From Pezizomycotina sp. ARF18 (taxonomy: Eukaryota; Ascomycota): 64,000 nucleotides of DNA. The DNA lies in the NCBI GenBank assembly GCA_002224055.1, contig AZLU01000027.1:46830-110829 (forward strand), written 5' to 3'. This document shows, piece by piece, positions 25,137-35,281 of the stretch. The notes beneath the pieces were generated by a model, which did not search any database, had not been told where the DNA came from, and saw only the letters and a list, made by a program, of their open reading frames with translations. The position numbers were made by a program, and so were the translations under genes. The stretch's first letter is position 1, and the number at the start of each line of letters is the position of its first letter.

Positions 25137-27328
25137 TCACTGTAGTTGATGTTTGGTTAGTTAATGATTGTCAACAAATAGTCAAGTCCTGGCACTTCAG
25201 ATGTTGGCCCGAATGTAGACGATGCCTTCTAACCTCAAAAACGCCAGAACTTGCTTGATTTAAGGACTCTGGATATCTTACCAAATCAGTCGACCCAGCT
25301 GCAGCCGCATTGTTTGAAGCGGTATTTCCATCCGCATTACCAGGAGCAGTGAAATAATCTGCCATCTCAGCATCCAGCTCGTCGGCGTTTCTTTTCGGCG
25401 CGCCCCGACCACTTCTGGCACCACCTCTCCCACCACGACGGGCGTTATTGTCACCCTTGCGATTTCCAGCATTACCTTGCCGTCGCAGCGGTTACCGCTT
25501 GGGCTTAGCAGCGTCTTGTTCGTAGATGTAGCAGCTGGGCCTTTACACGGTCCGCAAACGTCGAAGGCTTCTTGGGATCGACAATAATCTCAACCTGTTT
25601 CGGACGTATTAGTGAGTATGAGGCGGAAATGGCGGATGAAATAAAGTGGCCAACGCTTACCAGCATAGGCTTCTTGTCAACGACAACCCCGTTATACTTT
25701 TCACAGGCGATGTTGGCATCGCCGGCTTTCGCAAATTCGACGTGCGATACTCGGCTAACACCATGAGGGCGTACGAAAGGCTGCACTTCTTGCACAGCTC
25801 CAACTACTTTGGCGAAGTACTCCTGTAATGCGAAAGAAATCGGTTTGACCTCGGTTAGAAAAAATTAAGACGCTCAAAATTAAAGCCATAGTATATTTCT
25901 GTAGCAGTATCAGTTCAATAACGAGTAGTAAGGCGAGGGTGTGATGAAGTTGAATCGCATATCGATCGTAACGAGCGTAAGTCGGAAGTGTCAAAACGAC
26001 GTTTTCTTGGAAGAAACGAAGGAATTGTAGCCCATCACGACCTCCATCTTTCAATCACGGCCACAACAAGCGAAACAATTTTGCTGCCAACAATGACAAC
26101 GACGCCTGCGTTGAACAGCACGTGGGTTTCCGGGTGACGCATTCAACTGGGGGATTCAACATGATGACGGCGCGAAATGGAGAAGGCATTTGACGACACT
26201 GGCCTGAAGTTGAGGAGCATTAGCAGGAGTTTGCGACAAGTTTGCTTCTGGATATACCGAATGACTTCTGCAAATGTTTAAGCGCGGTGACAGATTCCAA
26301 GATACATATTTCTCGAGCTGGCTTGTATTTGCCTTTGAGATGTATATTTGCGCTAGAATCAACATACGCCTTCTCCACTACCTTCCATGTAAATCCGACC
26401 CTCCTTTGTCTTCCGCGTTCCATAAAAATTTAGAACGATCATAAGGATGTCTGTTGCCAACGGAAACCCACAGAGCTATCTCCACAGGGGAATCGTGCAT
26501 ATATTGAACAAGAGTCGCATTTGGAGAATTGCGTGAACCAGAACATCCAATTCAGCTTTCCAGAGTGAGTTCGCACGTGTCAAGGTATTGGACCAATCAA
26601 AAACAACGACGACGCGCCAGTGCTGAACTGTATTACGGGCTGAAGCCTCGTTCTTATCTACTCATTGCGGTCGTGTATCCGGTCTCGAACTTGGAGAGGT
26701 GTGTCTCACGAGGCTGGATGACTTCGCACGCGACAAGTTTCAAGAAACGGCGGCTTTTCCTCATTATTGCCAGCACCGCAACCCAAATGAATCGGGAGCA
26801 CTCAAGCCATGTAACACATTTCGCCTCGAGTGAGCGGAAATATCCGGATCTCTTTGCCCAAGCGCACATTGAGTAAACGAGATGTTTGCTTGAAAATGCT
26901 CTCTTTCCTTCCCATTCGCCTTGAACGTATTGATACTGTATCTTCGAAGACGAGACAAAAAACGCGGCGCGCTTTTTTTTATCGACATACCTTGATCTGC
27001 TGCTCGCTCACATCTGAGGGCTGAGATTCACAATGCCGTTAGAACCAAGATCGACTATGGCAAACGGAATGATGTAAGATGGGGACCTACCAAGTGGCTA
27101 ACCAATTTTCCTGTCGTTGCGTTCACCACTGCGGTTGGACGTGCCATTTGCAGCGTTGCCAGCAGCCTTAGTAGCAGGTGCAGACGATGCCGCAGCTGCA
27201 CTGTTCCGCAGCTGCACGCGAGCTGAGCGCTTTCGAATCCCACCGGCGGGGGCGGCGGTCTTTCCACGACGAGTCTTGGGCTTGGTGGCGAGGATCTCGT
27301 CGAGAGAGCGGTCGAGGTTGAGAGACAT
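25137..27328 (-). CDS. Yra1/ALY/REF-type mRNA export adaptor
   Basis: Nuclear RNA-binding adaptor that couples mRNPs to export receptors in the TREX pathway. It starts at 27,328 with MSLNLDRSLDEIL, the conserved N-terminal box of REF proteins, followed by a basic Ala-rich linker. The RRM is split: KIVVSHL and PSDVSEQQIK, then EYFAKVVGAVQEVQPF, HGVSRVSHVEFAKAGDAN and YNGVVVDKKPML, then VEIIVDPKKPSTFADRVK. The C-terminus is RGG-rich (ARRGGRGGARSGRGAP). Exons, in transcript order, are 27,328-27,091; 27,020-26,991 (30 nt); 25,822-25,661; 25,594-25,282; and 25,139-25,137 (stop only). Branch CTAAC and canonical ends support each intron. Frame breaks occur near KIVVSHL, and again after FADRVKAQ, where an in-frame TAA appears in the RGG frame. 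These look like sequence errors. The second intron is 1,168 nt, far longer than the others. Confidence 0.88.
25823..26990 (-). other. Unusually long intron of the Yra1-like gene
   Basis: Donor GTATGT at 26,990 follows the 30-nt exon (PSDVSEQQIK). The acceptor ACAG at 25,823 precedes EYFAKVVGAV, so the intron interrupts the RRM cleanly in frame. At 1,168 nt it is about ten times longer than other introns in this window. Both strands carry open frames of 60 to 115 codons inside it, but none has a recognisable domain. In budding yeast YRA1 an exceptionally long intron mediates autoregulation; whether this one does is inference. Confidence 0.8.
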
Positions 27329-29552
27329 GTTTTCTTTTGTTGTCTTTGGAAGAGAGAAGACGAGAGGGATTTGAGTCTGATGACAAATGGAGAAGTTGGT
27401 GGTTAAAGGATAAAATGGATTCTTGATGGATTCTTGATGGATACTTGGTCTTTTTTGCAAGTCGAAAACAATGAGTTATTAGATCAGAAAAGATAATTTA
27501 GATGAAAATATGAAGAAGCCTTGTGATAATGATGACGATGATGAGATCAAGATGAAGATAATAGAGGGAGTGCGGAATAGATATTTCTTTGCGTTCGGTC
27601 GATCAAGTAGAGGGTGGTGGAAAATGTAGTTTCGGCGGAGAATGATTTTATTTATTTATAAGAAGAAGGGAGAAAGTAGAAGAAAGAGATGGGCAGAGTA
27701 GAAAGAAGGCTGTGAAAGAAAGAGAGAGAGAGAGAGAGAGAGGAGAGGAAGAGAGAACAAACCGGAGGTGGATGGCAAAAAGAGACTTCTTGAAGGAAGG
27801 AAATTTTTTTTCTTTTTTATAGTAAAAGGCAAACTCTTTCGATCGGCGTACTTTGTGAACTTTATAAGAACCTTTTTGAACTTCTTTGTTCAAGTTCTTC
27901 TTATTTTTCTTCCTTTATAATAACTTCCTCTCGATTCTTCAGATATTGGTTATTGTTTTGATATCGCGATGAAGGAAAAGAACTGAAAGAAAAGAAAGAG
28001 GGAGAAGAGGGAAAAGAAATAATAATATACCAAAGAAAAGTAAATAAATAAATAAATTGGAAGAGGAAAAGAAAAAAGAAAAAAAGGGGGGGGAAGGGCC
28101 AAGGGGAAAAAAAATAAAAAAGTATACACACCTATATTTATTATTGTTATTATACGTGGAACACTGAGTAGTCCAAAAAAAAAAAAAAAAAAAAGACGTG
28201 TATAAATAAGTCATTATTATTATTATTATTATTATTATTACTGCCTGGTTCCTAGTTTATTGCTTTCTTTATTTCGATTCGAAATTATTTTGTCTTATTC
28301 TTAGCCTTATTGGCGCAATCATAGCGTGTGCGGTTTCGCCCTAGAACAACAGTATTTTCAACCGTAACCGTATATACCTTGCTCCATGATTATATTACGC
28401 CTACCTTGCGTACATTGAAGCACATTGCGACACTACGAAAGAATACGAAGAGGAAAGGGTTGATATCAAATTCATAATCCGCAAAGACTTTAACAGCTAT
28501 ATCTCATCACTAGCAGAAGACCTTTGAACATTTGGGATATTGATCGAGCAGTCGCTTAATCTATTTAAAGAAAAAGGATCGTTTTTATTTACAACTGAAG
28601 GAACATGGGAAAATGGACACCTTAACGCCCGAAAGAGCTGCTGTTACAACCATAGTTTGTCGCGTGAGGCTTCCTCGATTGTAATAACCGGTGGCAGTTG
28701 AAACCGAACTTCAGATGACAAGTTGTGCGGGGACGAACAGAGCCTTTAAGGAGGTGTTAGTGTCTGGCCCTCCAAGATTGTCTGAGGAGAGATTGTGTGT
28801 ACCTTCTATATAATAGCAGGTTAAAAAAAGAAAGAAGGAAGAAAAGAAAAGAAAAGGCGAGTATTGTCGAGGGACGTCTATATATTATTCTATATCCCTA
28901 TTGTTTTGGTTCGTGTTTACGGCAAGGAAGTGGTAAAGGACAATGAGGCCCATCATGACGCTCCCTAGAAAATCGCCAGGCTGTTTAATTCGGTGTCGGA
29001 AATCATGGCGCTTCAACGGACTGGGAGTCTCTGGTTCGAAGTTTCGAGCAGAGGATCTGGAACAACTAGGAATAGAGATTGTGATTAGCCGTCAAGGAGC
29101 AATATAGTACTAAAAATTGAGGTCCTATTAAGCGCAATTTTGCTGCTATTCACCTGTGTAGAATGGCAGTCGGTTTGGGATGAGTTGAGATGATTTTTAA
29201 AGTGTGAAAAAGGGAATTCGAACTAAGGCCAGCTTATTTCTTTTATTCAAGCATGAGCAGTTAATAACTTTAAAATTCGACACGCTTTTATTTTTTTTTT
29301 CTTGGCATGTATTTGAATACCTTCAAATCTTTCTTTCACCCACAAAAAAAAAAAACGGGCCTTCTCTGCGTCACACTACAACTCAACTCCATCACCATCG
29401 ATTCTGCTCGAGCACACGGCAATAAACCTAGAGCACTCCTTCTCGTCGTACCTACAAACCATCTCATCATCAATTATCATCATCTCTCCCTCTGTAGCGG
29501 GATTGTATCTGAGAAGTAATTATATTTCGATTTCAATATTACTACCACTCCG
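27329..29552. promoter_or_regulatory. Divergent upstream region of Yra1-like and Tma46-like genes
   Basis: The two genes diverge from this 2.2-kb stretch. Next to the Yra1-like start lie three tandem 11-mers (ATGGATTCTTG twice, then ATGGATACTTG; 27,415-27,447). Further out there is a (GA)n tract at about 27,719-27,741, which is a CT-rich box in the sense of the Yra1-like gene. An (ATT)n tract lies at about 28,212-28,240 and an A20 run near 28,175. CT-rich boxes are common near fungal transcription starts. No convincing gene is seen; frames here are low complexity. Confidence 0.5.
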
Positions 29553-31078
29553 ATGCCTCCCAAAAAGCAAAAGCTACCCCTGCGAAGCAGCAGAAATTAG
29601 TTGAAGACAAGGTATCCATCTTGAAAAATAAAATAAAAATAAAAATAAAAATAAATGGAGCGATATTAAATATAAGCTGTATCATTACCGTGTGGATATG
29701 CTAACTCTGCATTCTCATTTCACAGACTTTTGGTCTCAAAAACGTAAGACTCGAATAACTCATGACGAAACGCCTTAGAAAACCCCCCCCGAATTGAACA
29801 TTTGCAGAGCTTTGTGCAGTCCTTAAATCGTTACTAAGACATCCCAACTCCCTTTTTTTCCTTTTGAGTAAAACGAAAAAAATCAGCAAAAGTTCAGAAG
29901 CACATCGCACAAATACAGCAGCAGGTCGCGAGTGCTGGTTCAGCAGAGGAGAAAAAGAGGGCTGCCGAGAAGGCGAAGAAGAAGCCGAGAAGAAGGCTGC
30001 AGAGGAAGCCAAGAAAGAGGCTGCCGCCCTTTTCAAGCCCGTACAGGTCCAAAAGGTACATTTGGCGTCGACCCGAAGTCTGTAGTATGCGTTTTCTTCA
30101 AACAGGGAACATGCGAGAAAGGTTGTAATTCGGCATCAACGCCTTTTTTTTTTTTTTTTCTTTTTTTTTTTTTTTTTCTTTTTTTTTTTCTTGTCTTTGT
30201 TTCCCTAATCGTTTAAAACTATTAACTAATCTTCATATCTTCGTAACTAGGCAAAAAGTGCAAGTTTTCTCATGATTAGCTGTCGAGCGGAAAAACCGAG
30301 AAACGGTCCCTCTACGACAACGGGGAGGCTCGTCTAATGGGCCTGTGATAAGAAAGAGGATACTATGGATACATGGGACGAGGAGAAGCTGCGGAACGTG
30401 GTACTGAGCAAGCACGGCAACCCGCAAACGTCAACAGATAGTCGTGTGTAAATACTTCATCAAGAAGCTGTCGAAAATGGGAAATACGGCTGGTTCTGGA
30501 CATGTGAGAAAACAACTCCAAATGGCTTTTCTATCCGCTAATGCCAATTACATATAGGCCCAAATGGTGGCGATACTTGCAAGTATAAGCACACTTTACG
30601 CCTGGGTAAGAACTCCCGGCCTCATAGACAAATTTTTGTCTTGTTTTGAAGGTAGTTGCTTACGTGTTACCTTAAAAAAAAATAGCTTGTCCTGAAAACT
30701 GCTGCTCAAAGAGCCGCTGAGAAGGCTTTGATGGATAAATCGCCGTTGAATACCTTGACTCTCGAAGATTTCCTCGAAACCGAACGCCACAAGCTGACGG
30801 GCACCCTCACACCGGTAACGGAAGAGAGCTTAAAAAATGGAAGCAAGAGCGCCTGTCGAAGAAGGCTGCGGAGGAGAAGCTAGGCGAAAGAAGGAAGAGA
30901 CAGAAGGGAACTGTTCGAGAAGGGTGGATGGGAAGACGACGACAGCCAAGCGAGAGCAAGCGAAGATGAGGGCAAGGGCCAATCCGACGACGCCTGGGAT
31001 TTGGAGAAGTTGAGAAGGAACTGAAGCTCTCCAAGATGAAGATGAAAATAGAGCGGCTCAAGAATTGCCGATGGCTAG
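29553..31078 (+). CDS. Tma46/ZC3H15-like CCCH zinc-finger protein
   Basis: Ribosome-associated partner of the DRG-family GTPase Rbg1 (DFRP1 family). It starts at 29,553 with MPPKK and [15 protein letters not shown]. An 18-nt exon (29,726-29,743) encodes TFGLKN, followed by [16 protein letters not shown], an Ala/Lys/Glu coiled stretch and [10 protein letters not shown]. The first zinc finger is [18 protein letters not shown], interrupted by an intron at 30,122-30,250, then KKCKFSHD. After [19 protein letters not shown] come a second finger (YGWFWTC, then [11 protein letters not shown]) and [34 protein letters not shown] and a C-terminal acidic and charged helix. Introns are 29,612-29,725; 29,744 to an unresolved acceptor; 30,122-30,250; 30,504-30,557; and one from about 30,605. 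At least four single-base losses and one gain shift the frame. The stop chosen (IADG, then TAG at 31,076) is the least certain part. Confidence 0.87.
29630..29656. repeat. AAAAT microsatellite in Tma46 intron 1
   Basis: Several AAAAT/AAATA units within the first intron of the Tma46-like gene; low complexity only. Confidence 0.7.
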
Positions 31079-31508
31079 ATGTCCGAAATCGGAAAAAAAA
31101 TTCAGAAAATCCGGGATCATTATCTTATCTGTCTTATTTTTGGAATGGAATATAGTGCTTCTTTGGAGTCTGCATATCTCTTGATTTCGGAGTTTAATAT
31201 ACACTAGTGCTGTTGCTTCAGGATGTGTATGCAAGCATGCTCAGGATGTTTTATTTTCCACACTTTTATCATATATAAAATTTCACCGCGCCGACGAGGC
31301 CAAAATAAATATCAAGAATGGAGAAAAAAGAACTTAATGTGAAAACTTCCTTTAGAGCGATCACCAATGTAGGTTGCCCAATAGCAAACAGAATTATGCT
31401 CTGAAGCTTCTCCAAAGGCAAAATGAAAGAGTTAATGTCCCCCGAGAAATAGGCGAAAAGGAAGAGGATTGTCAAAAAATAAATTCAAACCAATTTTGAG
31501 GCCTGTAT
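31079..31508. other. Convergent 3' flanks of Tma46-like and Upf3-like genes
   Basis: The two genes end facing each other with about 430 bp between the chosen stops. No gene or distinct terminator structure is recognised. Confidence 0.5.
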
Positions 31509-33750
31509 TTACTTGGTCGACGCCGTGGGAGCATTGCACCTTGTTGGCCGCCATCCGTGCATTCCCACCTGCATTTGCAAACCCCTTCCCGCCCCTACGG
31601 CGGCTCCACCACGCCACCACCGCCGCTTCCACCACCAGGCGCATCCTCTCCCTACTCCCTCCGCCAACTGCCTGCTCCACGTGGACCCCTCCCGCCTCTG
31701 CCACGGTTTCTATGTGGTTTTGAAGCACTCCATCGCCCCCACACACCCTCGCACTGGCGGGCCGTCTCGGCGGTTTCGGTATTGTAGCAGATTTGGGACC
31801 CTTCGGGCCCAGGAGGAGGTCGCTGCTCTTGCTGGGCGCTTTGTTGATTAGTAGACCCTCCATTGTAGGGCCGCCGCCCTCGTTTCCCCTCCTGCTTTGT
31901 CCCTTTATGCCTATTTCCTCTCCACGATGTCTACCGCCCCTACCGCCGGCGCCGGCGCCAGCGCCGGCCCGGTTGTGTGGCGGGACTTGCTTGTGAAGCA
32001 TCCGCCACAGCAGCCTTTGGTATCGGATTGGTATGGGCGTTTGCCTCCACTTTCATACCTTCGAGGCTAGATTCGCTTTTCGAATTGGCTTCATAATCGT
32101 CATTTGCTGAGCGGTGGTGGTGGCTGGAGCCGACTCTTCTCTCCGACCGGATCGATCCCCGCGATGACGCAGGTTGCGATTCCTCCTGGGATACCACCTC
32201 CACCTCCACCGACCTCCGACGATCCAGCAAGCATTGGCGGCGGGGGCCGACGGTGGAATTTGCGCTGATTTACCTTCGCTGCTAATTGACCTTGTGGTCA
32301 TCAGCTCCATCGCCCGCCTTTTTGGAAGTCTCATTAGCAGCCGCTTGGGAAGCGGGTCCTTCGAGCTTTGCGGCTGCTCCTTGTGCAGCGCTATCTTTTT
32401 CGGCTGATCCACACTTCGGTCTCGGTTCCTCTTATCTCTCCTTCCACGCCGAGCAGATCGCGTTGTAAGATGGCTGCAGCCACACTGGCACTCCTCGTTC
32501 TCTTTCCTTGCGCGACGGCTTCTCGGCACTTTTCGGTGCTGTAGGCGGTGTCGCCATTGCCACTGTACCCTTTTCCTCCGCAGTGGGGCCCCCGGCGATT
32601 TAGGCTTAGCCTTGTTTCTCATGATCGCCAGAGGAGTTGCTCTCTTAGACGCAGCTTCGGTGTCCTTCTCTTTCTCTTTTCTCGCTCCGCTTTGCCTTTA
32701 CGATCTCTTTTCCGTCTTCCACTACCGCTACCGGATGCTGCACCTTTACCCCCATCTTCTCGTCCTTGCCTTTACCTTCCCTTGTCCTTAACCTTGGGGT
32801 TGAGCTTTTGCTTCTTGATATACTCTACGAGGGGCGTCGTAGTCACTTTTGTCAGCCCATCATTGAGAGGAGCATCGTAAGGATTCATGGGAGGCGCAAG
32901 TGGGTCCTGATAGACTTTTCCACCTGGAGCATCTCCACCACCACCACCACCACCACCCCCTCCTCCTCCTCCTCCTCCACCTTCCATCGTTGCAGTCACC
33001 GCAGCATTCGTATCCTGATTCACCGTGGCTGCTGGCCCAGTAGCCACCGTGGCATTGGCAGCAGTGCTGTTCGCGCCGGTGTGCTTGAGGTTTTCTGCGA
33101 AGGCCAAGAATTCAGGATCTTTGTCTATTGTACCCTGGCGCGGATCTGGCTTGGCCTTTCCCTTGACCTTCGGAATCTTCTGGTAAGGGGCGAACTCGAC
33201 CTGCACCCTCGTTTCCAGGCCACGCGAATCGACGAACGGCCGATCCTTGAATAGCTTGTTTAGGGCTACAAGGTTCTGAGGAGCTCGAGCATGGGCGTAG
33301 GCTCTGGCAAACATAGTAGGCTTGTTTCGGCTGCAGAAGGAAAGTCATAATTAGTCCCTCGTTAACTTAACCAGTATTTGGAAAAGTTCTGACGTATGAA
33401 AGCCCGTCGCGTTGGGTTGGGGCCAAGAGTGATGAAGAAGGTGGGGGAAGGAAATGTCTTACTCCTTAGGCACCTTGCCGGGTATGAAGGAGAACCATTC
33501 GAAGCTTTCCTTGTTAAGAACATCACCACAGACGATATTGAATTCATCCTCGGTCATGGAAGCGGGCAGTCTTCGGATAACGGCTTTGAGCTTTGGGGCT
33601 GACGAATTTGCCGCCACGCTGCCGATGGAGTTGAACCGCCTAGAGTCCCCAAAGCTGGGCCGACGGCAGCTGGTGTGTTCGGCGGCGTTGCGGCGACGGC
33701 AGGAGCAGTCTCCCTCTCTGTTTAATCTTTATTACGCCGGGAGTAGGCAT
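31509..33750 (-). CDS. Upf3/Smg4 nonsense-mediated decay factor
   Basis: Core NMD factor that links the exon-junction or ribosome surface to Upf2. It starts at 33,750 (MPTPGVIK); a Pro/Ala-rich leader is followed by LKAVIRRLPASMTEDEFNIV and NKESFEWFSFIPGKVPK, the first half of the Smg4/UPF3 RNP-like domain. An intron at 33,331-33,462 (GTAAGA, CTGCAG) joins it to RNKPTMFARAYAHARAPQN, FVDSRGLETRVQVEFAPYQK, and IDKDPEFLAFAENLKHTGAN. Beyond the domain comes a polyglycine tract (at about 32,930-32,985), then PLVEYIKKQKLNPKVK and a long basic, disordered, RG-containing tail. The tail crosses several frames (the domain itself at least once), so its sequence and the stop near 31,509 are approximate. 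The Upf3 domain call is firm. Confidence 0.85.
32929..32985. repeat. CCA/CTC trinucleotide run (polyglycine in Upf3-like)
   Basis: Runs of CCA then CTC on the plus strand read as a run of about 16 glycines in the Upf3-like frame on the minus strand. Such a tract is expected to vary in length. Confidence 0.75.
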
Positions 33751-35154
33751 GATGGCGTCTACGGTTGAGTATTCGATCTTCGACCTGCAAAGTCTCTCTC
33801 CTTTTTTGCTTTGGCGTTGGAGGGAAAGGTGATGGATGGAAACTGGTGGCCAATTAATACAATGGAATACCTTTTTTTTTTTTCCCTTCTATCGGAAAGG
33901 CTTGTAACATGGGATGAAATTTAGATGGCAGATAAGATTAGATCTTCTCGGCAATTGAAAAGGCTTCTCCACATGATGCAGGGTTTGGCCCGTTTGGGTT
34001 CCCAAAAGACGATGCTTTGGCGTATTTCCTTTGAAGAAGAAAAAAAAAACAAAAAAGAAAAGAAAAGAAAAAGGAAAAAAAAAAAAAATTTGCTTGGGAT
34101 GATAAAATGAAATATGTAATAAATGGGACCGAGTATAAAGATAAATAGGCAATTATCCACTACGGTACTTACTTCCTAGCCTTTTGTGGTACACATATTA
34201 GAATACCGCTCTAAATATTTGAATTTCCAGCCTACTTAGCTTCGCAGGGCCCGTGTGAGGGCGAAAAAAAGAGGCTGAAACTACATTGGTCAATGAGCGG
34301 TGGTGAAGTGGACTTTCTCTTTTTCTTATTATTTTGTTTTTATTTTTATATTTTTTATTTTTTTTGGCGTTGAGCTCCGTCAAGCTCGAGTACAAGCTGT
34401 TATATTGAACTTTATTAGCGAAGGTTTGTACCTCCACTCCTCTCCCTTATTACAAATCTTGTCTGATAACACCAGCTTGCTTGTAACTAGCACATCTCGC
34501 CTCCAAATCACGCACCCGCACTACCAGATCTTAAGTATTTAATAAATTAAATCTCGCCTTTCTTTTTTTCCATCCTTGGCGTCAAACAAGCTTCCGTAAA
34601 AGTTCCTTGATAGACATTATAGGTTCTATTCATTTCTTTACTCATTACAGTTTCACAATACTACCATACATCTAATGATAAGATACCCTTTTCACTTAAT
34701 ATCTACTTAAAGTCAATTAGAATTCTTCCTTTACGGCGGAAACGACATATGCGTTATTCTTCTTGATTGAAGCGAAGAAGAAGAAGAAGAAGAAGAAAGT
34801 AAACGAGAAAGTCGTCCTTTTACTACCCTTGTTTCCGATCCAAGCACCTCATACTCCCGACACACACCTAGAGATATCTTTCGAACAGTCTGTTGCCTTC
34901 CCGGGGCAATATAGCCCTGAGAACGTTGCGATATTTCACCCCAAACTACTCCCTCACCGAGTCCACGACGGCATTCCCGGTCGTCTTCAACGAACTTTGT
35001 TTCACCCGAACTTTTAGCCTCTCTTCAAAGCCAAGCGAACGCTCAATCAGCTGCTGCAGCTGCCGGGTTACATTCAGCTGAGACTGGTGGGCCCTTATTC
35101 AGCGGTCCTTTTAGAGACTCGGATTACGCAGTCGCAGACTCACGGAGGAGGATC

Positions 35155-35188
<34 letters not shown>

Positions 35189-35281
35189 CCCTCACCATCA
35201 TCAACTACAGCAAATACTAGAAGATCCGCAGTCGTCACAAGCCTTTCCTCCGAATATCCTCCACCACCTTCGTCCGTATCA
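33751..35281. promoter_or_regulatory. Divergent upstream region of Upf3-like and Sit4-like genes
   Basis: About 1.5 kb separates the two start codons, which point away from each other. The stretch holds A/T tracts (33,870; 34,040-34,088; 34,320-34,365), a (GAA)n run near 34,772-34,796 and an (AGC)n run near 35,158-35,190. No separate gene is seen. Confidence 0.5.
35158..35190. repeat. (AGC)n trinucleotide repeat upstream of Sit4-like start
   Basis: About eleven AGC units. In the frame of the phosphatase they read as polyalanine, and an ATG at 35,087 lies upstream in that same frame. The repeat could therefore be 5' leader or part of an N-terminal extension. Confidence 0.8.

Noticed and set aside
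26529-26876. 115-codon plus-strand frame inside the long Yra1 intron, considered as a nested gene
   Set aside because: No domain, start context or splice signal supports it; kept only as a remark under the intron.
27901-28214. Hydrophobic minus-strand frames that resemble membrane proteins
   Set aside because: The hydrophobicity comes from A/G-rich runs read in reverse; no conserved pattern is present.
31513-32001. Long plus-strand frames rich in Pro, His and Arg
   Set aside because: They are antisense to the Gly/Arg/Pro-rich tail of the Upf3-like gene, which has a clear domain and intron on the minus strand.
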